Position numbers and translations under genes: made by a program
Shown here: one piece after another, positions 17,328-25,721 of the stretch
Layout: every line of letters starts with the position of its first letter
How positions within the stretch are numbered: position 1 is the stretch's first letter
The notes under the pieces: model-generated
Databases searched by the model: none
What the model was told of the DNA's origin: nothing
The model's input: the letters and a program-made list of their open reading frames with translations, nothing else
Assembly: GCA_947627045.1 (NCBI GenBank)
Contig: CANQUM010000002.1
Coordinates: 120,464-184,463 of the forward strand
Direction of reading: 5' to 3'
From: an uncultured Clostridia bacterium
Lineage (GTDB): Bacteria; Bacillota; Clostridia; Oscillospirales; Ruminococcaceae
DNA: 64,000 nucleotides

Positions 17328-17432
17328 TTAAAACGATGAGCAAGAGTTTAGTTTTATATTGATAACTACCAGCGTGCTGATAGACTATATTAATTAATCT
17401 TTTTTGCTCTGAAAACGGAGGCACAAGAGCCC

Positions 17433-17459
17433 CCAGCGGCTCGCTGGTTGTTGATTTTT
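17433..17459 (+). terminator. Weak terminator-like hairpin
   Basis: CCAGC (17433-17437) and GCTGG (17443-17447) form a 5-bp stem followed by a T-rich stretch, upstream of the FemX-like gene. It could end transcription from the VanY-like gene. Confidence 0.35.
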
Positions 17460-17525
17460 TGTAAAAGATAATGTATAATATGTTAAAATCCAAATTAAAG
17501 AATTTTAAAGGTGGGAATTTAAAGC

Positions 17526-18620
17526 TTGGAAATACTTGATAAGAATAACAAAAAGCTGTGCGACGAATATGAGGAATTTGCAAGCACAGATAAAAACGGA
17601 GTTTTTTTGCAGTCTTTAAACTGGACTAAGGTAAAGGACAACTGGGACTGGGACGCTGTAATATCAAGAGATGCTGACGGTAAAATACAGGGCACTTGTC
17701 TAGTGCTTGTGAAAAAGATACCGATATTCGGCTGTTCATTTTTATATGCTTCACACGGCCCTGTTTGCGACTATCATAACAAAGCTGTTATTGAGGATCT
17801 GTTCGAGGGCATAAAGGTTCTTGCAAAAAAGCATAACTGCTATGAATTTATGTGGGATCCGTGCTTTTCTGAAAAAGATGAAACTGCAAAAAACATTCTT
17901 AGGGAAATGGGATTTTCACATATTGAAAATGCTCCTGAGCTTTCTACAATTCAGGCGAGAAATAACTATATGCTCTTGAATATAGAGGGCAAAACTCCTG
18001 ATGAGGTGATGGCAAGTTTTCATTCAAAGTGGAGATACAATATACGTTTAGCGTCAAGAAAGGGAGTTGTCTGCAAGGCGTGTGGACCTGAGGCTATAGA
18101 CGATTTTTACCCAATGATGGCAGAAACAGGAACACGAGACGGCTTTGCAATAAGACCAAAAGAATACTTTGTCAAAATGCTGAATTCTCTCGGCGAAGAT
18201 CATTGCAGACTTTATATGTGTTACCTGCAGAACGAGGACGGAACAGAAACTCCTGTTTCGGGGGCAATAACCACACAGTATGCAGGTAAAACCTGCTATG
18301 TTTACGGAGCTTCTTCAAACAAGCACCGAAATGTTATGCCTAATCATCTTATGCAGTGGACTATGATCCAGTGGGCACTTGAAAACAACAATTTCATTTA
18401 TGATTTTCAGGGCATACCCTTTTATACTGATGAAACCCACCCGAACTACGGCGTATATAAATTCAAAAAAGGCTTTAACGGCGAAGTAGTTACCTATGCC
18501 GGTGAATTTTATTACACATTCTCACCGTTTAAGAAAAAGCTTGTAAACTTTTTTGAGAAAATATACAGAGGCCTTCACGAACTTCAGAGAAAAATCAAAC
18601 TTATAACCAGACACAAGTAA
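17526..18620 (+). CDS. FemA/FemB/FemX-family peptidoglycan bridge aminoacyltransferase
   Basis: 364 aa starting at TTG with AAAGGTGGG ten bases upstream. The fold is the double GNAT arrangement of Fem transferases. Recognisable stretches are SFHSKWRYNIRLASRKGV (family hallmark 'k.RynIr.A.kkGv'), TGTRDGFAIRPKEYF and DFQGIPFYTDETHPNYGVYKFKKGF near residues 300-325. These enzymes add amino acids from aminoacyl-tRNA to the lipid II stem peptide at the cytoplasmic membrane. The amino acid used cannot be deduced. It stands alone, near another wall gene (VanY-like). Confidence 0.88.
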   Translation: MEILDKNNKKLCDEYEEFASTDKNGVFLQSLNWTKVKDNWDWDAVISRDADGKIQGTCLVLVKKIPIFGCSFLYASHGPVCDYHNKAVIEDLFEGIKVLAKKHNCYEFMWDPCFSEKDETAKNILREMGFSHIENAPELSTIQARNNYMLLNIEGKTPDEVMASFHSKWRYNIRLASRKGVVCKACGPEAIDDFYPMMAETGTRDGFAIRPKEYFVKMLNSLGEDHCRLYMCYLQNEDGTETPVSGAITTQYAGKTCYVYGASSNKHRNVMPNHLMQWTMIQWALENNNFIYDFQGIPFYTDETHPNYGVYKFKKGFNGEVVTYAGEFYYTFSPFKKKLVNFFEKIYRGLHELQRKIKLITRHK

Positions 18621-18717
18621 ATATATGACTTGCATTTTATATCTTATTTGGTTATAATATAAATGAGAAAAATCTCATTTTTTTAACGATATAAAATTGT
18701 GAAAGGATGTATAAATT

Positions 18718-18921
18718 ATGGCATTTGAAGTTAAAAAAGATACAATTATCGGCGACGTTCTTGACGCTGACAGAGATACCGCTCCCTTCTTTTTAGAAAT
18801 GGGTATGCACTGTCTCGGCTGTCCGTCATCAAGAGGGGAAACTATCGAACAGGCATGTGCTGTTCACGGTGTTGACGCAGACGAGCTTGTTGAAAAGCTG
18901 AACGCACATTTCGGGAACTAA
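18718..18921 (+). CDS. DUF1858 domain small protein
   Basis: 67 aa with an AAAGGATG ribosome site. Sequence includes DTIIGDVLDADRDTAPFFLEMGMHCLGCPSS, which is the hallmark of DUF1858 (also the N-terminal part of ScdA/RIC-type proteins). The HCLGC motif could bind iron or act in redox chemistry; that is inference from the family. It is followed by a strong terminator and so is a single-gene unit. Confidence 0.85.
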   Translation: MAFEVKKDTIIGDVLDADRDTAPFFLEMGMHCLGCPSSRGETIEQACAVHGVDADELVEKLNAHFGN

Positions 18922-18932
18922 AACAAAACTTC

Positions 18933-18960
18933 AGGGGCGGCAAAACTGCCGCCCTTAAAT
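18933..18960 (+). terminator. Terminator after the DUF1858 gene
   Basis: GGGCGGC (18935-18941) pairs with GCCGCCC (18948-18954) around a six-base loop, followed by TTAAATTTT. Confidence 0.85.
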
Positions 18961-18988
18961 TTTAACCGTAAATTAATAAGGATTAACT

Positions 18989-19693
18989 ATGATAAACTTA
19001 GACAACAGATTAAAGCAATGCGCCGAATTTGTATCGGGAAAAGGCTGTGCAGTCGACGTTGGTACTGACCACGCATATCTTGCTGTTCACCTTATTTCAA
19101 GCGGCATTTGCAAAAAAGTCATCGCCTGTGATTTAAGAGAGGGACCTTTGCAAAGTGCAAAAGAGCATATCTTAGTCGAGGGCTTGCAGAATAAAATCAA
19201 AACTGCACTTTCAGACGGCCTTGACAATATCCCTCCCGACGGCGTAAGCGACATTATAATTGCAGGTATGGGCGGAGAGCTTATTGCAAAAATAATCTCA
19301 AGAGCAGAATGGATCAAAAAAAATAAAGTAAATCTTATTCTTCAGCCGATGACAAAAGCCAATGACTTAAGAAAATTTCTTTTTGAAAACGGCTTTAAAA
19401 TAAAATGCGAAAAGGCTGTCAGAAGCGAATCGTTTATATATTCAGTGATAGATGCTGAATACTCGGAAATCTCTGATGATTACGAGGATTATGAAATTTA
19501 TACCGGCGGTCTTGATTTCCACAATGAACTTGACAGAGAGTATCTAAAAATTCAGGCAAACAGACTTATAATTGCAGGACAGGGTATGTTAAAAGCCGAA
19601 AAGAAAAATAAAGACATCATTTTAAACGGCAAGGAAAAAATACGTCTCGGAAAATTCATTTTAGACAAATTGATTAACACAGGAAAGGACTGA
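18989..19693 (+). CDS. trmK: tRNA (adenine(22)-N1)-methyltransferase
   Basis: 234 aa. Class I SAM-binding motif CAVDVGTDHAYLAVHL at about residues 20-35, then VIACDLREGPLQSA and DIIIAGMGGELIAKII, all typical of TrmK/YqfN. It methylates N1 of A22 in the D-loop of tRNA. It is followed four bases later by the Nif3-family gene, the same pairing seen in many Firmicutes (yqfN-yqfO), and they are probably co-translated. Confidence 0.93.
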   Translation: MINLDNRLKQCAEFVSGKGCAVDVGTDHAYLAVHLISSGICKKVIACDLREGPLQSAKEHILVEGLQNKIKTALSDGLDNIPPDGVSDIIIAGMGGELIAKIISRAEWIKKNKVNLILQPMTKANDLRKFLFENGFKIKCEKAVRSESFIYSVIDAEYSEISDDYEDYEIYTGGLDFHNELDREYLKIQANRLIIAGQGMLKAEKKNKDIILNGKEKIRLGKFILDKLINTGKD

Positions 19694-19697
19694 ACTT

Positions 19698-20462
19698 ATG
19701 ACACAAACAAATGATATTTTCTTAGCTCTAGATAAGCTTGCTCCATTTTCTTCTCAAGTATCTTGGGATAACAGCGGAATTTTAGTTGGAAATAAATTAA
19801 ACACCGTAAAGAAAATTATGCTCACTTTAGATATTACATACGAAACGGCAGTTGAAGCTTGTGAAATCAACGCTGACCTTGTTATTTCGCATCACCCTGT
19901 TATATTCTCGCCACTAAAGTTCCTTGACGAATCAAACCCTGCTGTTATTTTGTCAAAAAACAACATTAACGCCATTTGTATGCACACAAATTTTGATATT
20001 GCAAACGGCGGTATGAATGATATTTTGTGTGAAAGACTGGGGCTTGTTCCGAATAAGGGAGAGGTTCTTAATGAGAGCGATAATATAGGCAGAATATGTA
20101 ATCTTTCAAAGTCTGCTGATGTTCTCACAATCGCAAAATGGGTAAAAGACGCTCTCGGATGCAGGGTAGTGAGATATAATGACACAGGCAAGAAAGTCTC
20201 AAGAGTAGGAATTTGCTCAGGTGCGGGAGCGGAATACTTCACTGACGCACTTCAAAAGGGCTGTCAGCTTTTAATTACCGGAGACATAAAACACCACGAC
20301 TTTATTGACGCTCGGAATGCAGGTATCTCACTAATAGACGCAGGTCATTTTTACACAGAAAATATTTTTTACGACAAACTTAAAGCATATCTGCTTAACA
20401 GGTTTCCCGAATTAGAGATAAAAGTCAGCGAAAAGAACATTGATATTGTAAATGTAATATAA
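19698..20462 (+). CDS. Nif3-like dinuclear metal centre protein
   Basis: 254 aa, the short form of the family without the inserted PII-like domain. Metal-ligand motifs: ADLVISHHPVIFSPLKF near residue 60, MHTNFDIANGGMND near 100, TGDIKHHDFIDA near 195 and DAGHFYTE near 215. Annotated in databases as GTP cyclohydrolase 1 type 2, but the physiological role is unsettled. It is downstream of trmK in the same transcript. Confidence 0.92.
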   Translation: MTQTNDIFLALDKLAPFSSQVSWDNSGILVGNKLNTVKKIMLTLDITYETAVEACEINADLVISHHPVIFSPLKFLDESNPAVILSKNNINAICMHTNFDIANGGMNDILCERLGLVPNKGEVLNESDNIGRICNLSKSADVLTIAKWVKDALGCRVVRYNDTGKKVSRVGICSGAGAEYFTDALQKGCQLLITGDIKHHDFIDARNAGISLIDAGHFYTENIFYDKLKAYLLNRFPELEIKVSEKNIDIVNVI

Positions 20463-20530
20463 TTGCAAACAGACGGCTTTTGTGTTATACTTATAAAAAA
20501 TAAATTCAGAAACGAAACGAGGACATTATT

Positions 20531-21112
20531 ATGAAACTTTTAGAAAGAATCAGACGTATGGAGCTTCTTATGGCGGTTATCAGCCTTGTACTCGGTATTA
20601 TAATGGTTATTTTTCCGCAAAAGACTATGAGCGTTATTTGCTACGTTATAGCAGGGGCTATTCTCCTTTACGGTGTAATAGATATAATAAGCTATTTTAC
20701 CTCAAAGTCTTACGAGGGGAATTTCAGTCTGACACTGTTAAGGGGCGTAGTAGCGTCTGTAATAGGAATAATAATTTTCATTAGACCGTCTTACCTTTCA
20801 ACATTTATTCCTATTGTTTTGGGAATACTCCTTATCATCGACGGCATTACCTCCATTCAGAAATCGGTTTTTCTGAAAAACAACAACGTATATTTCTGGC
20901 ACATCAGTATGATTGAATCTATTCTGACGCTTGCGCTGGGTATATTTGTTCTTATCAACCCGCTTTCGGCACAGAATGCTATAATTATTTGTTTGGGCAT
21001 CTCATTTATCTGGTACGGTATTACAAGCGTTTGGAACTACCTATATGTGCAAAAGAAAATCAACTTCATTAGAGAAGCCGAGTTAAAGAACGAGATTATA
21101 GATATAAACTAA
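20531..21112 (+). CDS. DUF308 (HdeD-like) membrane protein
   Basis: 193 aa with six hydrophobic segments in three pairs. Paired repeats are visible as LGIIMVIFPQ, IGIIIFIRPSYLSTFIPIVLGILLIIDG and LGIFVLINPLSA. This matches the DUF308/HdeD repeat. Ribosome site GAGGACATT is upstream. Function unknown; HdeD in E. coli is linked to acid stress, which cannot be transferred with confidence. It may share the trmK transcript and ends in a strong terminator. Confidence 0.82.
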   Translation: MKLLERIRRMELLMAVISLVLGIIMVIFPQKTMSVICYVIAGAILLYGVIDIISYFTSKSYEGNFSLTLLRGVVASVIGIIIFIRPSYLSTFIPIVLGILLIIDGITSIQKSVFLKNNNVYFWHISMIESILTLALGIFVLINPLSAQNAIIICLGISFIWYGITSVWNYLYVQKKINFIREAELKNEIIDIN

Positions 21113-21124
21113 AACAAGTAAAAT

Positions 21125-21157
21125 AAGGACCTCCCGCCGTTTTGGTGAGAGGTCCTT
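21125..21157 (+). terminator. Terminator after the DUF308 gene
   Basis: AAGGACCTC (21125-21133) and GAGGTCCTT (21149-21157), extended inward by GC pairs, are followed by TTAGTTT. Confidence 0.88.
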
Positions 21158-21307
21158 TTAGTTTATTTTGCTTTTTTCTTATTGTAATACTATTTTTTAT
21201 CATTTTCGGTTGTGTTGTTTACAATGTCCCGCTATTTTAACAAATCAATACACTTTCTTATAACAGGAAAAGAATTCTCAAATAATGATAATAAGGCATA
21301 AAAAATT

Positions 21308-21338
21308 AATCCGGATATCAAAACGATATCCGGATTTT
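21308..21338. terminator. ATCCGGATATC hairpin after the DUF3298 gene
   Basis: A 12-bp stem AATCCGGATATC with a five-base loop, 47 bases past the minus-strand stop at 21385. A nearly identical hairpin lies on the other side of that gene at 22240-22267. It can act on either strand. Confidence 0.7.
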
Positions 21339-21384
21339 ATGTTTGTCAACGTAAGCATTAACCTTTAACTTTTTAATGTTACAA

Positions 21385-22071
21385 TTATCTTAATTTTATT
21401 CTTATTTTTTGAACACCGCCTGCATATGGGGCAATTTCATACGGATTAAATATAACATACATATAGCTGTCTTTCAAATAATAATTATAATCTTTAATCC
21501 GCTGATTTTTTACAGTTTGTAGTGCATCTTCAAAATAATTATCCGGATAGGCTTCTATTTTTCGCCTAAACTTTGAAACTATTTTAGATTTAATCTTGGT
21601 TTTGTATTTACTCACTTTAGAAATATTAATTCGTTTACCAGTTTTTAAATTGAATGTATAACCTTTGATCAAATTGATTCCGTGTGCTCCGCCTGTATAA
21701 TCATCATAAGTTTCTTTTATAGAAACAATATTTCCTTTATTATATGTCAATTTTAATATTGATCTAACATGATAACTCTCTGAGTCCGGTGCAATATCTT
21801 TTGCATAATTTAAAATGTTTGAAACATATTCCGACTGTATTTTCTTCAAATAGTTATTTATTTTTTTATAAGATTTTTTATTTCCTTTTATTATAGGTCT
21901 TTTTAATGTTATTTTACATATTTGCTTACCACTATCCGAATAATAAGTTTTGTTGAAAGATTTGTAACTAACCGCCGCATCACTTGCCGAAGCATTAACT
22001 GTCGGCAAAACTCCTGTTAAGCTGATAATCATTACTAATGTTGTAATTAAACTGAAAATTCTTTTTTGCAT
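21385..22071 (-). CDS. Secreted DUF4163/DUF3298 protein (RsiV/PdaC-like)
   Basis: 228 aa with a signal peptide of about 28 residues ending at NASA. Residues about 35-130 resemble DUF4163 (KSFNKTYYSDSGKQICKITLKRP). The rest resembles DUF3298, with the diagnostic YDDYTGGAHGI and a C-terminal FNPYEIAPYAGG. The same module pair is found in the RsiV anti-sigma/lysozyme-sensing domain and the deacetylase PdaC, but no anti-sigma or deacetylase domain is present here. It probably binds a wall polymer or lysozyme-like ligand; that is inference. Unusually Lys- and Tyr-rich. Confidence 0.82.
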   Translation of the reverse strand: MQKRIFSLITTLVMIISLTGVLPTVNASASDAAVSYKSFNKTYYSDSGKQICKITLKRPIIKGNKKSYKKINNYLKKIQSEYVSNILNYAKDIAPDSESYHVRSILKLTYNKGNIVSIKETYDDYTGGAHGINLIKGYTFNLKTGKRINISKVSKYKTKIKSKIVSKFRRKIEAYPDNYFEDALQTVKNQRIKDYNYYLKDSYMYVIFNPYEIAPYAGGVQKIRIKLR

Positions 22072-22239
22072 TAAAAATTCCTCCAGTGCATTTGATATTG
22101 TATGATAATTAATATCAACGTTAATTAAATTTCCTATAATTATTATATCCTTGGGAAAATATCAAATACAATAACAAAGAAATTACATTTTTCATCAAAA
22201 TAATTACAACAGCAACAAAATAATTACAATTACAAAATT

Positions 22240-22267
22240 AATCCGGATACCATTTGATATCCGGATT
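22240..22267. repeat. Second ATCCGGATATC hairpin
   Basis: AATCCGGATACC pairs with GATATCCGGATT around ATTT, followed on the plus strand by a T run. It may end the ung transcript on the minus strand or be part of an intergenic repeat. The 329-base gap 22072-22400 otherwise holds only the 26-bp repeat at 22329-22354. Confidence 0.55.
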
Positions 22268-22328
22268 TTTTCTGTTTTTTGTTTATTAAGCCTTCGATAC
22301 TCGCCGTTGCTTCCCATTTTCTCTTATG

Positions 22329-22354
22329 CAAAGTAAAGCCTGCCGTTGTACAAA
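22329..22354 (-). repeat. Dispersed 26-bp intergenic repeat, copy 2
   Basis: The minus strand matches 17302-17327 with three mismatches (core CAACGGC-GGCT-TACTTTG). It sits between ung and the upstream hairpin. Confidence 0.6.
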
Positions 22355-22400
22355 GTAAACACATTGTGCTAACTTTCCAAAGGCAGAGAGCGTGCAGGGC

Positions 22401-23066
22401 TCAGACCTGCCAATTAATAGGCTCTTGACCTGTTGAGATTAAAAACTGATTGACCTTTGAAAAATGTCTGCACCCGAAAAATCCGTTAAACGCAGAAAGC
22501 GGACTTGGGTGTGCGGCTTCAAAAATTTTATGTGCAGGATTAGTGATAAGAGCTTTCTTTGCTCGGGCGTTTCCGCCCCAAAGGATAAACGCAATGGGCT
22601 TATTGCGCTGATTTAACTTTCTTACAACCTCGTCGGTTAGGATCTCCCAGCCCATACCCTTGTGGCTGTTAGCCTGACCTTCCCGAACAGTAAGCACCGT
22701 GTTCATAAGCAACACCCCTTGCTTTGCCCAAGAGGTAAGGGTTCCGTTCTTAGGCAAAGTACAGCCCAAATCAGCATTAAGCTCTTTAAATATGTTTTTA
22801 AGCGACGGCGGAAAGGGTACTCCCTCCTTGACTGAAAAACAAAGTCCGTGAGCCTGTCCTGCACCGTGATAAGGGTCCTGCCCTAAGATAACCGCCTTAA
22901 CATCACTGTAGGAAGTGTATTTAAGTGCGTTGAAAATATCGTACATATCAGGATATATGGTTTTTGTTGCATACTCACGCTTTAAAAACTCCCTGAGCCT
23001 TAAATAATATTCCTTTTTAAATTCATCCTTGAGGATTTCGTCCCACTCGTTTCCTATATTTACCAT
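22401..23066 (-). CDS. ung: Uracil-DNA glycosylase, family 1
   Basis: 221 aa. Water-activating motif ILGQDPYHGAGQAHGL near residue 62, uracil-recognition region LLMNTVLTVREGQANSH near 118, and DNA-intercalation loop HPSPLSAFNGFFGC near 187. It removes uracil from DNA in base-excision repair. The AAAGGAG ribosome site lies directly upstream. The start is 11 bases after the stop of a 39-aa membrane peptide gene, so ung is the last gene of a three-gene unit. Confidence 0.96.
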   Translation of the reverse strand: MVNIGNEWDEILKDEFKKEYYLRLREFLKREYATKTIYPDMYDIFNALKYTSYSDVKAVILGQDPYHGAGQAHGLCFSVKEGVPFPPSLKNIFKELNADLGCTLPKNGTLTSWAKQGVLLMNTVLTVREGQANSHKGMGWEILTDEVVRKLNQRNKPIAFILWGGNARAKKALITNPAHKIFEAAHPSPLSAFNGFFGCRHFSKVNQFLISTGQEPINWQV

Positions 23067-23077
23067 TATATTCTCCT

Positions 23078-23197
23078 TTACATTGAGCCTGCTGCACCCT
23101 GATATACTGCTGCAGCAACTATTCCTATGACCATTACAGCCACCACCGAAAGTACTATGATCCGCATTATAAGGCTTTTCTTCTCACTGTTTTTCAT
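23078..23197 (-). CDS. 39-aa single-span membrane peptide
   Basis: ATG at 23195-23197 with a perfect GGAGG six bases upstream and a TAA at 23078-23080. The product starts MKNSEKKSLIMR, continues as a hydrophobic helix (residues about 12-32) and ends VYQGAAGSM. A short basic head with one hydrophobic span suggests an N-in membrane peptide. It is packed between the 322-aa membrane protein (26 bases) and ung (11 bases) on the same strand, so it is translated from a real operon position. No family is recognised. Confidence 0.65.
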   Translation of the reverse strand: MKNSEKKSLIMRIIVLSVVAVMVIGIVAAAVYQGAAGSM

Positions 23198-23223
23198 AAG
23201 GTTTCCTCCGTATCTAAAAGTAT

Positions 23224-24192
23224 TTATTGTTCGACCGTCTTGTCAGACTGATTTGTATTTTTCTTTATATCCTCAGCCATAGCCTTGAAGATTTCATACG
23301 CCTTGTCGTAATTTTTCTGCATATCGTCCTTGCTGTCTTTAAGAGTTTTGAGAGGTTCTCTCATACCCAGATAAATATCCTGAGGATAGTTCGTGTGATA
23401 CTTAAACACGTCCTCGATATAACCGCCCTTTAAAGAAAGACCCTTGTTGGTAACAAATTCATTGTCTGCAAAGTCAGTTGACACATCAGACAGCAGATTG
23501 TCGCTCTCGTTTTCGCTGTAAATATCACCGTCGGTTTTATCATCAGTCAGTATAAAAATCACCTCGCCCGTCTGCATATTTGCAAGATAAACCTCCTGAT
23601 ACTGCTGAATCTGTACATAATCGTCAGTATTCTCTGTCAGCGGTGCGGAAAGGATCTGCACATTAACCTCACCGTCTCCGTTTATGTCAGGGCAGAACCT
23701 CTCAAAATAATCCGCAACCTCTTGGGTTCGGTTTACAAGACCGTTGTTTACAGTCATCATAACCTTAATGTCAGGCTTTACCCTTGTAAGACTGTCGTAG
23801 GTTATATAAGATACAACCGCAATTGCAAATATAATCAGAATTATAATTATCTTATTGTGCCACCAAAAGTTTTTCAGCCACTCCATTTTGCTTAGCTTAA
23901 TTACTTCAGGTGCTTCTTCTTTTATGATCTCGCTCTCATCAATTACTCCGCTCTTCAGCTTAACAAGCTCGATCTTTTCGCTGTCAAGCTGCTTTTCATA
24001 GTCTTTTCGCTCCTGTTCTTGTCGCTCGTTGTATTCAATAAGCTCCTTTTGATAGCGCTCATACGCCTTTTCCTCGTCCTCAAAACGCTTGCGCTCATAA
24101 TCATAATCGTCCTCAGGAATTAGACTTCTGTCTTGAATTGTATTCATTTTTTTTGCCCTATCATTGTTCTTATCAACATTATTTTTGCTCAT
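23224..24192 (-). CDS. Membrane protein with coiled-coil cytoplasmic head
   Basis: 322 aa with a GGAAAGGTG ribosome site. Residues about 25-90 are highly charged with Arg/Glu/Tyr (YERKRFEDEEKAYERYQKEL) and should form a long coiled coil. One transmembrane helix is at about 113-132 (IIIILIIFAIAVVSYI). The outer part has a DINGDGEVNV loop resembling a dockerin/EF-hand loop, followed by mixed alpha/beta sequence. I do not recognise a named family, although 'CPDINGDG-VNV' patterns recur in clostridial hypothetical membrane proteins. It is the first gene of the unit with the 39-aa peptide and ung. Confidence 0.75.
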   Translation of the reverse strand: MSKNNVDKNNDRAKKMNTIQDRSLIPEDDYDYERKRFEDEEKAYERYQKELIEYNERQEQERKDYEKQLDSEKIELVKLKSGVIDESEIIKEEAPEVIKLSKMEWLKNFWWHNKIIIILIIFAIAVVSYITYDSLTRVKPDIKVMMTVNNGLVNRTQEVADYFERFCPDINGDGEVNVQILSAPLTENTDDYVQIQQYQEVYLANMQTGEVIFILTDDKTDGDIYSENESDNLLSDVSTDFADNEFVTNKGLSLKGGYIEDVFKYHTNYPQDIYLGMREPLKTLKDSKDDMQKNYDKAYEIFKAMAEDIKKNTNQSDKTVEQ

Positions 24193-24360
24193 TTTTCATC
24201 ACCTTTCCAAAGAAAAGTTAAACATATTAAAAATAGTATACCGCCAAATTGTGAACTAGTGATTAATTTTGAGCGTATTCGCTCACTATTTTCTATTTTA
24301 GATGAAAAAAGTGATAAGCCGTGCTATAATATTAGAATACTCGCAATTGGAGAAATTAAT

Positions 24361-25674
24361 ATGACAAATCAAAAAAACTTCGGCTTCAATGAAGCTATGA
24401 ATTTTATAATGAGCTTTTCACGTCTCGGGAAAAAGGTGAACGACCTCTCACGCGTAAAAAGACTTCTTGATTTAATTGATAATCCGCAGGACTCCTTAAA
24501 GTTTATACACATAGCAGGAACAAACGGAAAAGGCTCTGTTGCTGAAATGCTCAGCGAAATTTTATATGACGCTGGCATAAAAACAGGTACTTTTACATCG
24601 CCATATATTGTAGAATTCCGTGACAGAATTCGTCTTATGAGAAAAGTTATACCAAAAGACGAGCTAGCAAAAATATGCTGTTATATTAAATCAAGACTTG
24701 ACAATTTAAGTGATAAGAATGATTTCTCAGGCTTTGAAATAACTATGGCTATTGCTCTTTTATATTTCAAAAAATCAGACTGCGATGCAGTCGTTTTTGA
24801 AACGGGGTTAGGAGGTCTTTTAGACTGCACAAATGTTATAAAAAGGCCTCTTGTTTCAGTTATTACCTCGATTTCTCACGACCATACCGCAATTCTCGGT
24901 AAGACTATTCGTGAAATTGCAAAGCAAAAAGCAGGTATAATAAAAGACGACCGCCCTGTAGTTTTATCAATTAACAATCCTGATGAAGCCGTAGAAACAG
25001 TATCCGAAACTGCAAAGAAAAAAGATTCAAAACTTATTATCCCCGACAAGTCAAGTCTTAAAATCAAAAGCACTCGGCTTGGAGATACTTCCTTTGAATA
25101 TAAAAAAATTCCCTACTCTCTTTCAATGAGCGGGGAACACCAGATTACAAATGCACTGACTGCTGTCGAAACGGCTTATCTGCTTCAAAGCAGATTTAAA
25201 ATAACAGAACAGAATATTCAGAACGGTCTTAAAAGGGCTTTTGTTATCGGCAGAACCGAGATTTTAGCTTCGCCCCTTGAAGGCAAAGATTACTATGTAA
25301 TTTTAGACGGAAGTCATAACGATGGCGGTGTGGAGGCTCTGTCAAAGGTTCTTAAAGAGATACCAAAGCCTGTTACAGCTATTGTCGGCTCGCTTAAACG
25401 AAAGAATGTCAGAGGCTCTCTGCCTAAGCTGTTTGGTAGTGTAGACAAAATAGTCTGCGTTGACGGCTTCACATCAGATACAATTCCAAAGCGAGAACTG
25501 TGCAATATTTTAAATGAGGAGTATTCAAAAAGTAATATTGATAAAGACAAAAAAACAATTGCCTTTTGCGGAGAAGATACAAGATCAGAATTTAAAAAGG
25601 CAATGAGCGGCGAATACAAAAATACCGTTATCTGCGGAACGCTTTACTTAGTTTCCTATATAAAGAATCTATAA
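24361..25674 (+). CDS. folC: Folylpolyglutamate synthase / dihydrofolate synthase
   Basis: 437 aa from ATG 24361, chosen for GGAGAAATT upstream. The frame is open much further 5' but overlaps the divergent gene. Mur-ligase-type P-loop HIAGTNGKGSVAEML near residue 57, ETGLGGLLDCTN near 150, ISHDHTAILGKTI and AGIIK near 175-195, and DGSHNDGGV near 318. The enzyme adds glutamates to folates and, in bifunctional forms, joins dihydropteroate and glutamate. Length is normal. It is convergent with the kinase gene at a shared terminator. Confidence 0.93.
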   Translation: MTNQKNFGFNEAMNFIMSFSRLGKKVNDLSRVKRLLDLIDNPQDSLKFIHIAGTNGKGSVAEMLSEILYDAGIKTGTFTSPYIVEFRDRIRLMRKVIPKDELAKICCYIKSRLDNLSDKNDFSGFEITMAIALLYFKKSDCDAVVFETGLGGLLDCTNVIKRPLVSVITSISHDHTAILGKTIREIAKQKAGIIKDDRPVVLSINNPDEAVETVSETAKKKDSKLIIPDKSSLKIKSTRLGDTSFEYKKIPYSLSMSGEHQITNALTAVETAYLLQSRFKITEQNIQNGLKRAFVIGRTEILASPLEGKDYYVILDGSHNDGGVEALSKVLKEIPKPVTAIVGSLKRKNVRGSLPKLFGSVDKIVCVDGFTSDTIPKRELCNILNEEYSKSNIDKDKKTIAFCGEDTRSEFKKAMSGEYKNTVICGTLYLVSYIKNL

Positions 25675-25687
25675 GCAACACAAAAAA

Positions 25688-25712
25688 AGGCTGACGAAAT
25701 TAACGTCAGCCT
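25688..25712. terminator. Shared terminator between folC and the kinase gene
   Basis: AGGCTGACG pairs with CGTCAGCCT around AAATTAA. There is an A run before and a T-rich run after, so it can work on both strands. Confidence 0.85.
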
Positions 25713-25721
25713 ATTATTTTG

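Noticed and set aside
24133..24360. Longer N-terminus for FolC
   Set aside because: Overlaps the divergent membrane-protein gene; the ATG at 24361 has the ribosome site and matches the family start.
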